Below are positions 63,788-64,000 of a DNA stretch of 64,000 bases, piece by piece (within the stretch, counting starts at the first letter, position 1; each line of letters begins with the position of its first letter). The notes beneath the pieces are model-generated. The model was not told where the DNA came from. It saw only the letters and a program-made list of their open reading frames with translations, and did not search any database. The stretch covers positions 930,001-994,000 of the forward strand of contig NZ_RAPE01000001.1 of assembly GCF_003651245.1 (NCBI RefSeq), in the 5' to 3' direction. The stretch comes from Roseovarius spongiae (lineage in GTDB: Bacteria > Pseudomonadota > Alphaproteobacteria > Rhodobacterales > Rhodobacteraceae). A program made the position numbers and the translations under genes.

Positions 63788-64000
63788 ATGATCAGGGACA
63801 GGCATCCGTCGGGCGCGCCGTGGCGCAATTTCTATGGCCGGTTCAAGGGCAAGGCGCTGCGCCCGTCGCAGGAGGCGCTGCTCAGGGAGGATCTCGACGG
63901 GCTGTCGCCCGGCCCGGTCGGCTGGGACGTGAATCCCGGGCGCGCGCCGCTTGACCTGCGCGCGCGTTTCGGCGGGCGCCCCGTCTGGCTCGAGATCGGG
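63788..64000 (+). CDS. trmB: tRNA (guanine-N7-)-methyltransferase, 5' part
   Basis: 71 codons run off the window end. The N-terminus has the Rhodobacterales TrmB look (WRNFYGRFKGKALRPSQEAL), and the last residues PVWLEIG begin the SAM-binding motif I of this methyltransferase. It forms m7G46 in tRNA. Only the start is visible, so the call rests on this N-terminus and its position after metK. Confidence 0.8.
   Translation, partial: MIRDRHPSGAPWRNFYGRFKGKALRPSQEALLREDLDGLSPGPVGWDVNPGRAPLDLRARFGGRPVWLEIG

Overview
The window is GC-rich bacterial chromosome from an alphaproteobacterium, most likely a member of the Rhodobacterales (Roseobacter group). The best evidence is a near-consensus SAM/SAH riboswitch directly before metK, a class known essentially from Rhodobacterales. 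It is supported by the core block miaB / ompA-like / phoH / ybeY / corC-like / lnt / metK / trmB, by several TRAP and ABC solute transporters, and by genes packed with 4-bp overlaps. No tRNA, rRNA, CRISPR array or insertion sequence was recognised.

Layout. (1) 1-10663: a probable carnitine / gamma-butyrobetaine degradation locus. It holds an aldehyde dehydrogenase (truncated by the window edge), a luciferase-like monooxygenase, a CaiD-like hydratase, an L-carnitine dehydrogenase, a divergent CdhR-type regulator, a BKACE (3-dehydrocarnitine cleavage) enzyme, an acyl-CoA dehydrogenase, an NDP-forming acyl-CoA ligase and a lone Tat-exported solute-binding protein. (2) 10909-14604: an outer-membrane beta-barrel protein and an amidase. 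(3) 14625-24979: an IclR-centred catabolic island made of two minus-strand operons. One encodes CoA ligase, crotonase, thiolase, crotonase; the other encodes TRAP transporter P-Q-M, SDR and 3-hydroxyacyl-CoA dehydrogenase. The iclR gene lies between them, and both operons are preceded by a TTCCGC-N3-GCGGAA palindrome. (4) 25152-29735: a duplicated SpoIIAA/STAS-like protein, a PaaG-like crotonase, an unknown membrane protein and a FadH-like flavoprotein. (5) 29894-32738: an exported small protein, ExbB, two ExbD and TonB, as one overlapping operon. (6) 32888-42643: a HlyC-type toxin-activating lysine acyltransferase followed by a 3,059-residue RTX protein, the most unusual feature of the window. 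(7) 42714-48392: a zinc alcohol dehydrogenase and an RND efflux adaptor/pump pair. (8) 48393-49047: a lower-GC patch with a SnoaL-like gene behind a MerR-type promoter. (9) 49273-54760: a complete branched-chain-amino-acid-type ABC transporter. (10) 54773-64000: a glycosyltransferase-like gene, then the conserved core block ending in a truncated trmB.

How the genes work together. Region 1 could turn gamma-butyrobetaine into carnitine and then glycine betaine. Region 3 imports an organic acid, activates it to a CoA ester, then hydrates, oxidises and thiolyses it. It lacks an acyl-CoA dehydrogenase, which points to an already unsaturated or beta-hydroxylated substrate. In region 6 the acyltransferase presumably modifies the giant RTX protein before type I secretion, but no type I exporter is encoded here. 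The adjacent RND pump is a drug-efflux type and not that exporter.
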